DNA of 64,000 nucleotides from Pseudomonas pisciculturae (GTDB lineage Bacteria > Pseudomonadota > Gammaproteobacteria > Pseudomonadales > Pseudomonadaceae): contig NZ_JACVZE010000002.1 of assembly GCF_015461805.1 (NCBI RefSeq), forward strand, positions 1 through 64,000. The letters run 5' to 3'. Shown piece after piece: positions 32,294 to 42,286 of the stretch. The notes beneath the pieces were generated by a model. It had not been told where the DNA came from. It ran no database searches and saw only the letters and a program-made list of their open reading frames with translations. Position 1 is the stretch's first letter, and every line of letters starts with the position of its first letter. Both the position numbers and the translations under genes were made by a program.

Positions 32294-33608
32294 TTGTCTG
32301 CGCCCGCTAGTGCTGGGCGCGTTGTTCCTGGGCACCGCATCGGCGCACGCTGCGGTTCAAGAACTGGATAAGGTAGTGGCCATCGTCGATAACGACGTGA
32401 TCATGCAGAGCCAACTGGACAACCGCGTCAAGGAAGTTCAGCAAACCATCGCCAAGCGTGGCGGTGGCGTGCCGCCTACCAGCGTCCTGGACCAACAGGT
32501 TCTTGAGCGTCTGATCGTCGAGAACCTGCAACTGCAGATTGGTGATCGTTCCGGCATCCGTATTTCGGACGAAGAACTGAACCAGGCGGTAGGCACCATT
32601 GCCCAGCGTAACAACATGAGCATTGACCAGTTCCGTGCAGCCCTGGCCCACGACGGTTTGTCCTATGAGGACGCCCGTGACCAGATCCGTCGCGAAATGA
32701 TCATCAGCCGTGTGCGTCAGCGCCGTGTGGCCGAGCGGGTTCAGGTTTCCGAGCAGGAAGTGAAGAACTTCTTGGCCTCGGACCTAGGCAAGATGCAGCT
32801 CTCCGAAGAATTGCACCTGGCCAATATCCTGATCCCGACACCGGACAGCGCCAACTCTGAGCAACTCAATGCCGCCGCCGCCCGAACCCAGGCTGTCTAT
32901 GACCGTCTGAAAGCAGGTGCTGACTTTGCCCAGACGGCCATTGCCGTGTCCGGCAGCGACAACGCCCTCGAAGGCGGTGACATGGGCTGGCGTAAAGCGG
33001 CTCAGTTGCCACCTCCGTTCGACCGTGAGCTGAGCGCCATGGAAGTTGGCGGTATCACCCAGCCGGCCCGCACTCCAGGTGGTTTCATCATCCTGAAGTT
33101 GCTGGAGCGTCGCGGTGGCGAGACCTCGCTGAAAGACGAAGTCCATGTTCGTCATATCCTGGTCAAACCAAGCGAAATTCGCACCGAAGCCCAAACCAAG
33201 GAACTGGCCCAGAAGATCTATGACCGCATTGAAAGCGGTGAAGACTTCGCCACCCTGGCCAAGAGCTTCTCGGAAGACCCGGGTTCTGCCCTTAACGGCG
33301 GCGACCTGAACTGGATCGACCCGAAGGCACTGGTGCCTGAGTTCCAGGACGTCATGGCCAAGACCCCGCAAGGCGTTCTGTCCAAGCCGTTCAAGACCCA
33401 ATACGGCTGGCACGTGCTGGAAGTCCTTGGCCGTCGCGCCACCGACAACACCAGCCAGGCCCGCGAGCAACAAGCCCTGAACGTACTGCGTAACCGCAAA
33501 TACGACGAAGAGCTGCAAACCTGGTTGCGTCAGATCCGTGACGAAGCCTACGTAGAGAACAAGCTGCCAGGCGCCGAGCAAACAGGCACCGACCAGGCAA
33601 CTCAGTGA
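32268..33608 (+). CDS. surA: Periplasmic chaperone and peptidyl-prolyl isomerase SurA
   Basis: Escorts outer-membrane proteins, including LptD, across the periplasm. The 446-residue product has a signal peptide (about 1-29, cleaved after AHA), a SurA N domain, and two parvulin domains (about 180-282 and 288-390; [11 protein letters not shown] opens the second). The start is probably GTG at 32268 (VNVKTKLSD), with GAAGG 5 bases upstream inside the end of lptD; TTG at 32256 is an alternative. The 26-base overlap with lptD implies translational coupling of chaperone and client. Confidence 0.92.
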   Translation: MNVKTKLSDCLRPLVLGALFLGTASAHAAVQELDKVVAIVDNDVIMQSQLDNRVKEVQQTIAKRGGGVPPTSVLDQQVLERLIVENLQLQIGDRSGIRISDEELNQAVGTIAQRNNMSIDQFRAALAHDGLSYEDARDQIRREMIISRVRQRRVAERVQVSEQEVKNFLASDLGKMQLSEELHLANILIPTPDSANSEQLNAAAARTQAVYDRLKAGADFAQTAIAVSGSDNALEGGDMGWRKAAQLPPPFDRELSAMEVGGITQPARTPGGFIILKLLERRGGETSLKDEVHVRHILVKPSEIRTEAQTKELAQKIYDRIESGEDFATLAKSFSEDPGSALNGGDLNWIDPKALVPEFQDVMAKTPQGVLSKPFKTQYGWHVLEVLGRRATDNTSQAREQQALNVLRNRKYDEELQTWLRQIRDEAYVENKLPGAEQTGTDQATQ

Positions 33609-34594
33609 AACCCCAGCGTTTCGCGGTAACACCCGGCGAGCCGGCCGGCATTGGTCCAGACCTGTGCCTGCTGCTCGCCTCGCACGCCCAGCCACACCCC
33701 CTGATCGCCATTACCAGCCGCGACCTGCTCCTTGAGCGGGCCGCGCAACTGGGCGTGGCTGTCAGTTTGCTGGATGTGTCGCCAGGCAACTGGCCCGACC
33801 TGCCCGCCCCCGCCGGCAGCCTGTATGTGTGGGACACCCCACTGCAAGCCAAGGTGGTTGCCGGGCAACTGGATAAGGCCAACGCCGCATTCGTCCTGCA
33901 AACCCTGACCCGAGCCGGGCAAGGCTGCATCGACGGCGACTTCGCCGGCATGATCACCGCCCCGGTGCACAAGGGCGTGATCAACGAATCTGGCATCGCC
34001 TTTTCCGGGCATACCGAGTTTCTTGCCGAGCTGACTCATACCGAACAAGTCGTGATGATGCTGGCTACACGCGGCCTGCGCGTCGCCTTGGTGACCACGC
34101 ACCTGCCGCTGCGTGAGATTGCCGACGCCATTACCGTCGAGCGGCTGGAACGCGTCACGCGCATCCTGCATGCCGACCTGCAACAAAAATTCGGCATCGC
34201 CCAACCGCGCATCCTGGTCTGTGGGCTCAACCCACACGCCGGTGAAGGCGGCCACCTGGGCCATGAAGAAATCGACATCATCGAACCAACCCTGGAGCGT
34301 CTGCGCCAAGAAGGCATGGACCTGCGTGGCCCGCTGCCTGCAGACACTCTGTTTACCCCCAAATATCTGGAGCACTGCGACGCAGTGCTGGCGATGTACC
34401 ACGACCAGGGGCTGCCGGTGCTTAAATACAAAGGCTTCGGCGCCGCCGTCAACGTGACACTGGGCCTGCCGATCATCCGCACCTCCGTCGACCATGGCAC
34501 TGCCCTGGACCTCGCGGGCAGCGGCAAGATCGATACCGGCAGCCTGCACGTGGCCCTGGAAACCGCCTATCAGATGGCCGAGACCCGCATATGA
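33605..34594 (+). CDS. pdxA: 4-hydroxythreonine-4-phosphate dehydrogenase
   Basis: NAD-dependent step of pyridoxal-5'-phosphate synthesis. The 329-residue protein has [12 protein letters not shown] near the N-terminus and the metal-binding histidines in [20 protein letters not shown] and [10 protein letters not shown]. It starts with GTG overlapping the surA stop by 4 bases (GTGA). Confidence 0.95.
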   Translation: MKPQRFAVTPGEPAGIGPDLCLLLASHAQPHPLIAITSRDLLLERAAQLGVAVSLLDVSPGNWPDLPAPAGSLYVWDTPLQAKVVAGQLDKANAAFVLQTLTRAGQGCIDGDFAGMITAPVHKGVINESGIAFSGHTEFLAELTHTEQVVMMLATRGLRVALVTTHLPLREIADAITVERLERVTRILHADLQQKFGIAQPRILVCGLNPHAGEGGHLGHEEIDIIEPTLERLRQEGMDLRGPLPADTLFTPKYLEHCDAVLAMYHDQGLPVLKYKGFGAAVNVTLGLPIIRTSVDHGTALDLAGSGKIDTGSLHVALETAYQMAETRI

Positions 34595-35403
34595 CCGAGC
34601 ATTACCAACACCGGGCGCGTAAGCGTTTCGGGCAAAACTTCCTGCACGACGCTGGCGTGATCGACCGCATCCTGCGCTCCATCCATGCCAAGCCCGAAGA
34701 CCGCCTGCTGGAAATCGGCCCAGGCCAGGGCGCACTGACCCAAGGCCTGCTGGCCAGCGGTGGCCAACTGGATGTGGTGGAACTGGACAAAGACCTGATC
34801 CCGATCCTCAACCAGCAGTTCGCCGACAAGCCCAACTTCAACCTGCATCAGGGCGATGCGCTGAAGTTCGACTTCAATAGCCTCAACGCGGCGCCTAACA
34901 GCCTGCGTGTGGTGGGTAACCTGCCGTACAACATCTCTACGCCGCTGATTTTTCACCTGCTGAACAACGCCGGGATCATCCGCGACATGCACTTCATGCT
35001 GCAAAAGGAAGTGGTTGAGCGCCTGGCCGCTGGCCCTGGCGGTGGTGACTGGGGCCGTCTGTCGATCATGGTTCAGTACCACTGCCGCGTGGAACATCTG
35101 TTCAACGTCGGCCCTGGCGCATTCAACCCGCCGCCGAAGGTCGACTCTGCCATCGTGCGCCTGGTGCCTCACGCCGTACTGCCGCACCCGGCCAAGGATC
35201 ACAAGTTGCTGGAGCGCGTCGTACGCGAAGCCTTCAACCAGCGCCGCAAGACCTTGCGCAACACCCTCAAGGCCCTGCTGAGCAACGCTGAAATCGAGGC
35301 TGCCGGCGTCGACGGTAGCTTGCGCCCCGAGCAATTGGACCTGGCCGCATTCGTGCGCCTGGCCGACCAATTGGCTATCCAGCCCGCGCCAGCCGCCGAC
35401 TGA
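34591..35403 (+). CDS. rsmA: 16S rRNA (adenine1518/1519-N6)-dimethyltransferase
   Basis: KsgA enzyme that dimethylates two adenines at the 3' end of 16S rRNA. The 270-residue protein has KRFGQNFL near the start, the SAM site [11 protein letters not shown] and the catalytic NLPYNIS. Its ATG overlaps the pdxA stop by 4 bases. Confidence 0.96.
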   Translation: MTEHYQHRARKRFGQNFLHDAGVIDRILRSIHAKPEDRLLEIGPGQGALTQGLLASGGQLDVVELDKDLIPILNQQFADKPNFNLHQGDALKFDFNSLNAAPNSLRVVGNLPYNISTPLIFHLLNNAGIIRDMHFMLQKEVVERLAAGPGGGDWGRLSIMVQYHCRVEHLFNVGPGAFNPPPKVDSAIVRLVPHAVLPHPAKDHKLLERVVREAFNQRRKTLRNTLKALLSNAEIEAAGVDGSLRPEQLDLAAFVRLADQLAIQPAPAAD

Positions 35404-35416
35404 CACCCCTGAGCAT

Positions 35417-35436
35417 GGCCAGACACATGTCTGGCC
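35417..35436. terminator. Hairpin between rsmA and apaG
   Basis: GGCCAGAC (35417-35424) pairs perfectly with GTCTGGCC (35429-35436) around ACAT. No T run follows, so it is more likely an mRNA-processing or stability hairpin, or a weak terminator separating apaG from the upstream operon. Confidence 0.45.
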
Positions 35437-35500
35437 TAGTGCCCACCTCTTGGCCTAGACTGACTCGCATCTGCTGTCCTCCGCTTTTAAGGCCTCTTGC

Positions 35501-35881
35501 ATGTCTGATCCTCGCTACCAGATCGACGTCAGCGTCGTCACCCGCTTCCTGGCGGACCAATCCCAACCTGAACAGAACCGCTTCGCCTTTGCCTACACCA
35601 TCACGGTGAAGAACAACGGGCTGGTGCCGGCCAAGTTGCTGTCACGCCACTGGGTGATCACTGACGGTGACGGCCAGGTCGAAGAAGTACGCGGCGCCGG
35701 CGTGGTTGGCCAACAGCCGCTGATCGACAGCGGCGCGAGCCACACCTACAGCAGCGGCACGGTGATGACCTCCAAGGTCGGCACCATGCAGGGCTCGTAT
35801 CAGATGAAAGCCACCGACGGCCAACTGTTCGACGCCATCATCGCGCCCTTTCGCCTTGCCGTGCCCGGAGCCCTGCACTGA
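35501..35881 (+). CDS. apaG: ApaG domain protein
   Basis: Small ApaG/DUF525 protein of 126 residues, immunoglobulin-like fold, linked genetically to Co2+ resistance and Mg2+ efflux; the biochemical role is unclear. Typical features are the [11 protein letters not shown] and [11 protein letters not shown] segments. AAGG stands before the ATG. Its TGA stop shares one base with the apaH ATG. Confidence 0.93.
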   Translation: MSDPRYQIDVSVVTRFLADQSQPEQNRFAFAYTITVKNNGLVPAKLLSRHWVITDGDGQVEEVRGAGVVGQQPLIDSGASHTYSSGTVMTSKVGTMQGSYQMKATDGQLFDAIIAPFRLAVPGALH

Positions 35882-36729
35882 TGGCGACGTATGCGGTCGG
35901 TGATCTGCAAGGCTGCCTGGAGCCCCTGAAGTGCCTGCTTGAACGCGTAGCCTTTGACCCGGTACGCGACCGCCTGTGGTTGGTCGGTGACCTGGTCAAC
36001 CGTGGCCCCGAATCCCTGGCGACGCTGCGCTACTTATATAGCCTGCGTGACTCCCTGGTGTGTGTACTGGGCAACCACGACCTGCACCTGCTGGCCGCTG
36101 GCAATAACATCGAGCGTCTGAAAAAGGGCGATACCCTGCGGGAAATCCTCGAAGCGCCAGACTGTGCCGAGCTGCTCGACTGGCTGCGCCGACAAAAGCT
36201 CCTGCATTACGATGAGGGTCGCAACATGGCCCTGGTGCATGCCGGCATCCCGCCCCAGTGGACGCTGAAGAAAGCCCTCAAGTGCGCCGCCGAAGTCGAA
36301 AGCGTGCTGGCCGATGACAACCTGTACACCACTTACCTCGACGGCATGTACGGCAACGAACCTGTGAAGTGGGACAACGACCTCACTGGCGTCGCACGCC
36401 TGCGCGTGATCACCAACTACTTCACGCGCATGCGCTTCTGTACTGCCGAAGGCAAGCTGGACCTCAAAAGCAAAGAAGGCGCCGATACCGCCCTGCCCGG
36501 CTACAAGCCGTGGTTCGCCCACAAAGACCGCAAGACCCGCGAAACGCAGATCGTCTTCGGTCACTGGGCGGCCCTTGAAGGCCAGTGCAATGAGCCTGGC
36601 GTGCACGCCCTCGACACCGGTTGCGTGTGGGGCGGCGCCATGACCCTGATGAACATCGACACTGGCGAGCGCCATAGCTGCCAGTGTGAATCCCCCCTTT
36701 CCGTTACCCTGCCGGCCGCCAAGCCCTAG
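35881..36729 (+). CDS. apaH: Bis(5'-nucleosyl)-tetraphosphatase, symmetrical
   Basis: Splits Ap4A to two ADP, and can remove Np4 caps from RNA. The 282-residue metallophosphoesterase has [10 protein letters not shown] (7-16), [10 protein letters not shown] and GNHDLHLLA. It overlaps apaG by a single base and is followed 8 bases later by glpE. Confidence 0.95.
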   Translation: MATYAVGDLQGCLEPLKCLLERVAFDPVRDRLWLVGDLVNRGPESLATLRYLYSLRDSLVCVLGNHDLHLLAAGNNIERLKKGDTLREILEAPDCAELLDWLRRQKLLHYDEGRNMALVHAGIPPQWTLKKALKCAAEVESVLADDNLYTTYLDGMYGNEPVKWDNDLTGVARLRVITNYFTRMRFCTAEGKLDLKSKEGADTALPGYKPWFAHKDRKTRETQIVFGHWAALEGQCNEPGVHALDTGCVWGGAMTLMNIDTGERHSCQCESPLSVTLPAAKP

Positions 36730-36737
36730 GAGCCCCC

Positions 36738-37067
36738 ATGAGCGAATTCAAACGTATCTCTCCCGAACAAGCCCAGGCCTTGCGCGAGCAAGGCGCGGTA
36801 GTCGTCGATATCCGCGACCAGCCTACTTACACCGCTGCCCACATCACCGGTGCACAGCACCTGGACAACGTTAACATCGCCGATTTCATCCGCGCCGCCG
36901 ACCTCGATGCACCCGTGATCGTGGCGTGCTACCACGGCAATTCCAGCCAGAGCGCAGCGGCTTACCTGATCAGCCAGGGCTTCTCCGACGTCTATAGCCT
37001 GGACGGTGGCTTTGAACTGTGGCGTACGACTTATCCTGCGGAAATTTCGTCAGGCGATTCGCAATAA
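36738..37067 (+). CDS. glpE: Thiosulfate sulfurtransferase GlpE
   Basis: Single-domain rhodanese of 109 residues that moves sulfane sulfur from thiosulfate to cyanide or dithiol acceptors. The active-site loop is [10 protein letters not shown], with the persulfide-bearing cysteine. It sits at the end of the lptD-to-glpE run with GGAG ahead of its ATG. Confidence 0.92.
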   Translation: MSEFKRISPEQAQALREQGAVVVDIRDQPTYTAAHITGAQHLDNVNIADFIRAADLDAPVIVACYHGNSSQSAAAYLISQGFSDVYSLDGGFELWRTTYPAEISSGDSQ

Positions 37068-37107
37068 TTTTTTTCAAACCCCGCTACCCCGCGTGACGCT
37101 TGGGCTC

Positions 37108-37130
37108 GCGCCGTTTCTGACGAACGGCGC
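37108..37130 (+). terminator. Hairpin after glpE
   Basis: GCGCCGTT (37108-37115) pairs with AACGGCGC (37123-37130) around a 7-base loop, about 40 bases past the glpE stop. No T run follows, so it is a weak or Rho-assisted terminator. Confidence 0.5.
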
Positions 37131-37155
37131 AGCCAAACTAATTACGCATCGCGCC

Positions 37156-37185
37156 TTGACCTCCCGGATTCCGAACTATCCTTAA
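37156..37185 (+). promoter_or_regulatory. Sigma-S-like promoter of the prkA operon
   Basis: CTATCCTTAA at 37176-37185 matches the extended sigma-S -10 (CTATACTTAA) in nine of ten bases. TTGACC at 37156-37161 is a -35-like box at a short 15-base spacing, which sigma-S tolerates. It is about 170 bases upstream of prkA. The orthologous yeaGH operon of E. coli depends on RpoS. Confidence 0.6.
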
Positions 37186-37272
37186 GCGCAGGCCATCCGA
37201 ATCAGGGGAGAGCCGGTACACCGGCGTGCGGGTCATCGGTAGCGTTTGAGGGTGTTCTGGGGGGAAAACAGC

Positions 37273-37290
37273 CATTGGCGTACGCCAATG
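37273..37290. promoter_or_regulatory. 18-bp perfect palindrome in the prkA leader
   Basis: CATTGGCGTACGCCAATG is a perfect 18-bp palindrome, 63 bases upstream of the prkA ATG and about 88 past the sigma-S-like -10. A second small inverted repeat (GCCGG-TACA-CCGGC near 37213-37226) lies between. Either a protein operator or an RNA structure is possible. Confidence 0.45.
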
Positions 37291-37352
37291 ACTGCCAGCA
37301 TCGACTGATTGATCCGGCGTCGGCTCCACGTATCGAGCGAGGTGACGACGTC

Positions 37353-39275
37353 ATGAGTATCTTTAGCCACTTCCAACAACGCTTTGAGTCCACACAGCAG
37401 GAAGAACTCACGCTGCAAGAGTATCTCGAGCTGTGCAAAAAGGACCGCAGCACCTACGCGTCTGCCGCCGAACGCCTGCTGCTGGCGATCGGCGAGCCGG
37501 AACTGGTAGACACCTCCAACAATTCGCGCCTGTCGCGAATATTTTCCAACAAGGTGATCCGCCGCTATCCGGCCTTTGAAGACTTCCACGGAATGGAAGA
37601 ATGCATCGACCAGATCGTCTCCTACTTCCGCCATGCCGCCCAAGGCCTGGAAGAGAAGAAACAAATCCTTTACCTGCTCGGCCCCGTCGGTGGCGGTAAG
37701 TCATCCCTGGCCGAAAAGCTCAAACAACTGATCGAGAAAGTGCCCTTCTACGCCATCAAGGGCTCACCGGTCTTCGAGTCGCCTTTGGGCCTGTTCAACG
37801 CCACCGAAGATGGCGCGATTCTCGAAGAAGATTTCGGCATTCCAAGGCGCTACCTCAACACCATCATGTCGCCGTGGGCCACCAAGCGCCTGGCCGAGTT
37901 CGGTGGTGATATCAGCCAGTTCCGGGTGGTCAAACTCTACCCGTCGATCCTCAATCAAATCGGCGTGGCCAAGACCGAGCCCGGCGACGAAAACAACCAG
38001 GACATTTCGGCGCTGGTGGGTAAGGTCGATATCCGCAAGCTGGAAGAATTCCCACAGAACGACGCCGACGCCTACAGCTACTCGGGCGCACTGTGCCGGG
38101 CCAACCAGGGCCTGATGGAGTTCGTGGAAATGTTCAAGGCACCGATCAAGGTGCTGCACCCACTGCTCACCGCCACCCAGGAAGGCAACTACAACAGTAC
38201 CGAAGGCCTGGGGGCGATTCCGTTCACGGGTATTTTGCTGGCCCACTCCAACGAATCGGAGTGGCACACCTTCCGCAATAACAAGAACAACGAAGCCTTC
38301 ATCGACCGGATCTACATCGTCAAGGTGCCGTACTGCCTGCGGGTCAGCGATGAGATCAAAATTTACGACAAACTGCTGTTCAACAGCTCCCTGGCCAAGG
38401 CCCATTGCGCACCCGACACCCTGAAGATGCTCGCCCAGTTCACCGTGCTGTCGCGCCTCAAAGAACCGGAGAACTCGAACATCTACTCGAAGATGCGCGT
38501 GTACGACGGCGAAAACCTCAAAGACACCGACCCCAAGGCCAAGTCGATCCAGGAATACCGCGACAGCGCGGGTGTGGACGAAGGCATGAACGGCCTGTCG
38601 ACACGTTTCGCGTTCAAGATCCTGTCCAAGGTCTTCAACTTCGACCCCCACGAGATCGCCGCCAACCCGGTGCACTTGCTGTATGTGCTGGAGCAGCAAA
38701 TCGAGCAGGAGCAATTCCAGGCCGAAACCCGCGAGCGCTACCTGCGCTTCCTCAAGGAATACCTGGCACCGCGCTACATCGAGTTTATCGGCAAGGAAAT
38801 CCAGACTGCGTACCTGGAGTCCTACAGCGAATACGGCCAGAACATCTTCGACCGCTACGTGCTGTACGCCGACTTCTGGATTCAGGATCAGGAATACCGC
38901 GATCCGGAGACCGGCGAGATCCTCAACCGCGTGGCCCTCAACGAAGAACTGGAGAAAATCGAGAAACCGGCCGGCATCAGCAATCCGAAGGATTTCCGCA
39001 ACGAAATCGTCAACTTCGTACTGCGCGCCCGCGCCAACAACAACGGCAAAAACCCAACCTGGCTCAGCTACGAGAAGCTGCGGGTGGTCATCGAGAAGAA
39101 AATGTTCTCCAACACCGAGGACCTGCTGCCGGTCATCAGCTTCAATGCCAAGGCCAGCAAGGAGGATCAGCAAAAACACAACGACTTCGTCACACGAATG
39201 GTCGAGCGTGGTTACACCGACAAACAGGTACGACTGCTCTCCGAGTGGTACCTGCGGGTTCGCAAATCGCAGTAA
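37353..39275 (+). CDS. prkA: PrkA/YeaG family serine protein kinase, AAA+ type
   Basis: Stress-linked protein of 640 residues with an N-terminal AAA+ domain and a C-terminal PrkA domain. Walker A is GPVGGGKSSL at about 110-119. The family is described as a serine kinase, and some members behave as AAA+ proteases. The ATG at 37353 (MSIFSHFQQRF) has GAGGTGA upstream. It is the first gene of prkA-yeaH-spoVR behind a sigma-S-like promoter, as expected for stationary-phase genes. Confidence 0.93.
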   Translation: MSIFSHFQQRFESTQQEELTLQEYLELCKKDRSTYASAAERLLLAIGEPELVDTSNNSRLSRIFSNKVIRRYPAFEDFHGMEECIDQIVSYFRHAAQGLEEKKQILYLLGPVGGGKSSLAEKLKQLIEKVPFYAIKGSPVFESPLGLFNATEDGAILEEDFGIPRRYLNTIMSPWATKRLAEFGGDISQFRVVKLYPSILNQIGVAKTEPGDENNQDISALVGKVDIRKLEEFPQNDADAYSYSGALCRANQGLMEFVEMFKAPIKVLHPLLTATQEGNYNSTEGLGAIPFTGILLAHSNESEWHTFRNNKNNEAFIDRIYIVKVPYCLRVSDEIKIYDKLLFNSSLAKAHCAPDTLKMLAQFTVLSRLKEPENSNIYSKMRVYDGENLKDTDPKAKSIQEYRDSAGVDEGMNGLSTRFAFKILSKVFNFDPHEIAANPVHLLYVLEQQIEQEQFQAETRERYLRFLKEYLAPRYIEFIGKEIQTAYLESYSEYGQNIFDRYVLYADFWIQDQEYRDPETGEILNRVALNEELEKIEKPAGISNPKDFRNEIVNFVLRARANNNGKNPTWLSYEKLRVVIEKKMFSNTEDLLPVISFNAKASKEDQQKHNDFVTRMVERGYTDKQVRLLSEWYLRVRKSQ

Positions 39276-39295
39276 GGCAGCGACGAGCGTGCAGT

Positions 39296-39359
39296 GCCAG
39301 GCCTTTGGCCTGGCTACTGACCGCCTGTCTTTAAGCTTCCAGCTCGCAGTTTGAAGCTT
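39296..39359 (+). other. Two hairpins between prkA and yeaH
   Basis: GCCAGGCC-TTT-GGCCTGGC (39296-39314) is a perfect 8-bp hairpin. A second inverted repeat, AAGCTTC (39333-39339) with GAAGCTT (39353-39359), follows. Together they fill the 114-base gap between the stop of prkA and yeaH. They may set differential stability of the operon mRNA. The AGCTTGAAGCT-like text resembles short repeats scattered in P. fluorescens genomes. Confidence 0.5.
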
Positions 39360-39389
39360 GTAACGTGAAGCTGCCCGGAGGGCTCCCCT

Positions 39390-40661
39390 ATGAGCTATGT
39401 GATCGACCGACGCCTCAATGGCAAGAACAAGAGCACGGTAAACCGCCAGCGTTTCCTGCGGCGCTACCGTGACCACATCAAAAAAGCCGTCGAAGAGGCC
39501 GTGAGCCGCCGCTCCATTACCGATATGGAACATGGCGAGCAAATCAGCATTCCCGGCCGGGACATCGACGAACCGGTGCTGCACCACGGCCGGGGCGGTA
39601 AACAGACCGTCGTGCACCCCGGCAACAAGGAGTTCACCACCGGAGAACATATCCAGCGCCCCCAAGGCGGTGGCGGCGGTAAAGGCCCGGGCAAGGCCGG
39701 CAACTCCGGCGAGGGCATGGACGAGTTCGTCTTCCAGATCACCCAGGAAGAATTCCTCGAATTCATGTTCGAAGACCTGGAGCTGCCCAACCTGGTCAAG
39801 CGTAACCTCACCGGCACCGACACCTTCAAGACCGTGCGCGCCGGCATCAGCAACGAGGGCAACCCGTCCCGCATCAATATCATTCGCACCCTGCGCTCGG
39901 CCCATGCGCGGCGTATCGCGCTGTCAGGCAGCAGTCGCGCAAAATTGAAAGAGGCCAAGGAGGAGTTGGCGCGCTTGAAGCGTGAAGAACCCGACAACTT
40001 CGGCGATATCCAGGAAATCGAGGCGGAAATCGAGAAACTCAGTGCACGTATTCACCGCGTGCCATTCCTTGACACCTTCGACCTGAAATACAACTTGCTG
40101 GTCAAACAACCCAACCCCAGCTCCAAGGCCGTGATGTTTTGCCTGATGGACGTGTCTGGCTCCATGACCCAAGCCACCAAGGACATCGCCAAGCGCTTCT
40201 TCATCCTGCTGTACCTGTTTTTGAAGCGCAACTACGACAAGATCGACGTGGTGTTCATCCGCCATCACACCAGCGCCCGAGAAGTGGACGAAGAGGAGTT
40301 TTTCTATTCACGGGAAACCGGCGGCACCATTGTCTCCAGCGCCTTGAAACTGATGCAGGAGATCATGGCCGAACGCTACCCAGCCAACGAGTGGAACATC
40401 TACGCGGCCCAGGCCTCGGACGGTGACAACTGGAACGACGACTCGCCCATCTGCCGCGACATCCTGATCAACCAGATCATGCCGTTCGTGCAGTACTACA
40501 CTTACGTTGAAATCACCCCCCGTGAGCACCAGGCCCTGTGGTTCGAATACGAGCGCATCGGCGAAGCCTTTGCCGACACGTTTGCCCAGCAGCAACTGGT
40601 CTCGGCCGGCGATATCTACCCGGTCTTCCGTGAACTCTTCCAGCGCAGGTTAGTGACATGA
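39390..40661 (+). CDS. YeaH/YhbH family protein (DUF444)
   Basis: Partner of PrkA of unknown biochemistry, 423 residues. The N-terminal half is charged with a glycine-rich stretch (about 91-111); the C-terminal half is a von Willebrand A-like domain with the metal-site motif DVSGSM at about 252-257. CCGGAGGG lies before the ATG. Its stop overlaps the spoVR start by 4 bases. Confidence 0.92.
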   Translation: MSYVIDRRLNGKNKSTVNRQRFLRRYRDHIKKAVEEAVSRRSITDMEHGEQISIPGRDIDEPVLHHGRGGKQTVVHPGNKEFTTGEHIQRPQGGGGGKGPGKAGNSGEGMDEFVFQITQEEFLEFMFEDLELPNLVKRNLTGTDTFKTVRAGISNEGNPSRINIIRTLRSAHARRIALSGSSRAKLKEAKEELARLKREEPDNFGDIQEIEAEIEKLSARIHRVPFLDTFDLKYNLLVKQPNPSSKAVMFCLMDVSGSMTQATKDIAKRFFILLYLFLKRNYDKIDVVFIRHHTSAREVDEEEFFYSRETGGTIVSSALKLMQEIMAERYPANEWNIYAAQASDGDNWNDDSPICRDILINQIMPFVQYYTYVEITPREHQALWFEYERIGEAFADTFAQQQLVSAGDIYPVFRELFQRRLVT

Positions 40662-42223
40662 CCGCCAAAAAAGAGCAAAAGCGCCAACCCATTTCCACAG
40701 GGTCCGAGTGGACCTTTGAACTGATCCAGGCGTACGACCGGGAAATCAGCCGCATTGCGGCGGGTTATGCCCTGGACACCTACCCCAACCAGATTGAAGT
40801 CATCACCGCCGAACAGATGATGGATGCCTACGCCTCCGTGGGCATGCCGCTGGGCTATCACCATTGGTCGTACGGCAAACACTTCCTCAGCACTGAGAAG
40901 TCCTACAGCCGCGGCCAGATGGGCTTGGCCTACGAGATCGTGATCAACTCCGACCCGTGCATCGCCTACCTGATGGAAGAAAACACCATCTGCATGCAGG
41001 CACTGGTGGTGGCCCACGCCTGTTATGGGCATAACAGCTTCTTCAAGGGCAATTACCTGTTCCGCACCTGGACCGACGCCAGTTCGATCATCGATTACCT
41101 GGTGTTCGCCAAGCAGTACATCATGCAATGCGAGGAACGCCACGGCATCGATGCGGTGGAAGACCTGCTCGATTCCTGCCATGCACTGATGAACTACGGC
41201 GTGGACCGCTACAAGCGCCCGTATCCTATTTCTGCCGAGGAAGAGCGCCTACGCCAGAAGGAACGTGAAGAGCATCTGCAAAAACAGATCAACGACCTGT
41301 GGCGCACCATCCCTAAAAAGACCGGTAAAAACAGCGACAAGGACAATGCGCGCTTCCCCGCCGAACCTCAGGAAAACATCCTGTATTTTCTGGAAAAGCA
41401 CGCGCCATTGCTGGAGCCCTGGCAGCGGGAAATCGTGCGGATCGTGCGCAAGATCGCCCAGTACTTTTATCCACAGCGCCAAACCCAGGTGATGAACGAA
41501 GGCTGGGCTACGTTCTGGCACTACACGCTGATGAACGACCTGTACGACGAGGGTCTGGTGACCGACGGTTTCATGATGGAGTTCCTCACTTCCCACACCA
41601 GCGTGGTGTTCCAGCCAGGCTTCGATAGCCCCTACTACAGCGGCATCAACCCGTACGCACTGGGCTTTGCCATGTACCGCGACATTCGGCGCATGTGCGA
41701 ACATCCAACCGAAGAAGACCGCCGCTGGTTCCCGGAAATCGCCGGCAGTGATTGGCTGTCGACCATCAAGTTCGCGATGAGCAGTTTCAAGGATGAGAGT
41801 TTTATCCTGCAGTACCTGTCACCCCAGGTGATTCGCGACCTCAAACTGTTCAGCATCCTCGATGACGACCTCAAGGACGACCTGGTAGTACCGGCGATCC
41901 ACGATGAGCCGGGCTATCGCACCATCCGCGAAACCCTGGCGGCGCAGTACAACCTGGGCAACCGCGAGCCCAACGTGCAGATCTACAGCATCGATGTACG
42001 CGGCGATCGCTCTCTGACCCTGCGCCACCAACAGCACGACCGTAAACCCTTGGGCGAATCCACTGACGAAGTGCTTAAGCATCTTCATCGGCTATGGGGG
42101 TTCGATATTCACCTGGAGACCCTGCAGGGCGATCAAGTGATGAAAACTCATCACGTGCCACCACGCAGCGATCACAACGACAACGACTACGGCCGCCTGG
42201 ACCTGGCCGTCGTTCATCTCTAA
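40658..42223 (+). CDS. SpoVR family protein (YcgB-like)
   Basis: Third gene of the conserved prkA-yeaH-spoVR module, 521 residues, about the usual length. It is named after the Bacillus spore-cortex gene, but in non-sporulating bacteria its role is unknown and tied to stress and stationary phase. Conserved features include [14 protein letters not shown] text (HHWSYGKHF, about 67-75) and the [16 protein letters not shown] motif with its histidines (about 124-139), which suggest metal binding. Translation is coupled to yeaH by an ATGA overlap. It ends at the large hairpin in front of cca. Confidence 0.92.
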   Translation: MTAKKEQKRQPISTGSEWTFELIQAYDREISRIAAGYALDTYPNQIEVITAEQMMDAYASVGMPLGYHHWSYGKHFLSTEKSYSRGQMGLAYEIVINSDPCIAYLMEENTICMQALVVAHACYGHNSFFKGNYLFRTWTDASSIIDYLVFAKQYIMQCEERHGIDAVEDLLDSCHALMNYGVDRYKRPYPISAEEERLRQKEREEHLQKQINDLWRTIPKKTGKNSDKDNARFPAEPQENILYFLEKHAPLLEPWQREIVRIVRKIAQYFYPQRQTQVMNEGWATFWHYTLMNDLYDEGLVTDGFMMEFLTSHTSVVFQPGFDSPYYSGINPYALGFAMYRDIRRMCEHPTEEDRRWFPEIAGSDWLSTIKFAMSSFKDESFILQYLSPQVIRDLKLFSILDDDLKDDLVVPAIHDEPGYRTIRETLAAQYNLGNREPNVQIYSIDVRGDRSLTLRHQQHDRKPLGESTDEVLKHLHRLWGFDIHLETLQGDQVMKTHHVPPRSDHNDNDYGRLDLAVVHL

Positions 42224-42229
42224 AACAGC

Positions 42230-42286
42230 AAAGCCTCCATTGGCCAGGCACAGGCGGTATCCTGTGCCGCTAATGGAGGCTTTTTC
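42230..42286 (+). terminator. spoVR terminator that contains the cca ribosome-binding site
   Basis: AAAGCCTCCATT (42230-42241) pairs perfectly with AATGGAGGCTTT (42272-42283); an inner stem GGCACAGG/CCTGTGCC (42247-42254 with 42261-42268) tops it, and five Ts follow. The GGAGG at 42275-42279 in the 3' arm is the only good Shine-Dalgarno for cca, whose ATG is at 42287. Confidence 0.88.

Noticed and set aside
29687..32335. Open frame of 882 codons on the minus strand opposite lptD
   Set aside because: It mirrors lptD codon by codon. High GC with strong third-position bias produces long empty antisense frames, and there is no ribosome site or family likeness.
37275..37352. 26-codon N-terminal extension of PrkA
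   Set aside because: It starts at TTG within the palindrome, lacks a ribosome site and is unlike the family; ATG 37353 has GAGGTGA upstream.
37764..39905. Open frame of 713 codons opposite prkA and the start of yeaH
   Set aside because: Shadow of two well-supported genes; composition is that of reversed codons, with no recognisable motif.
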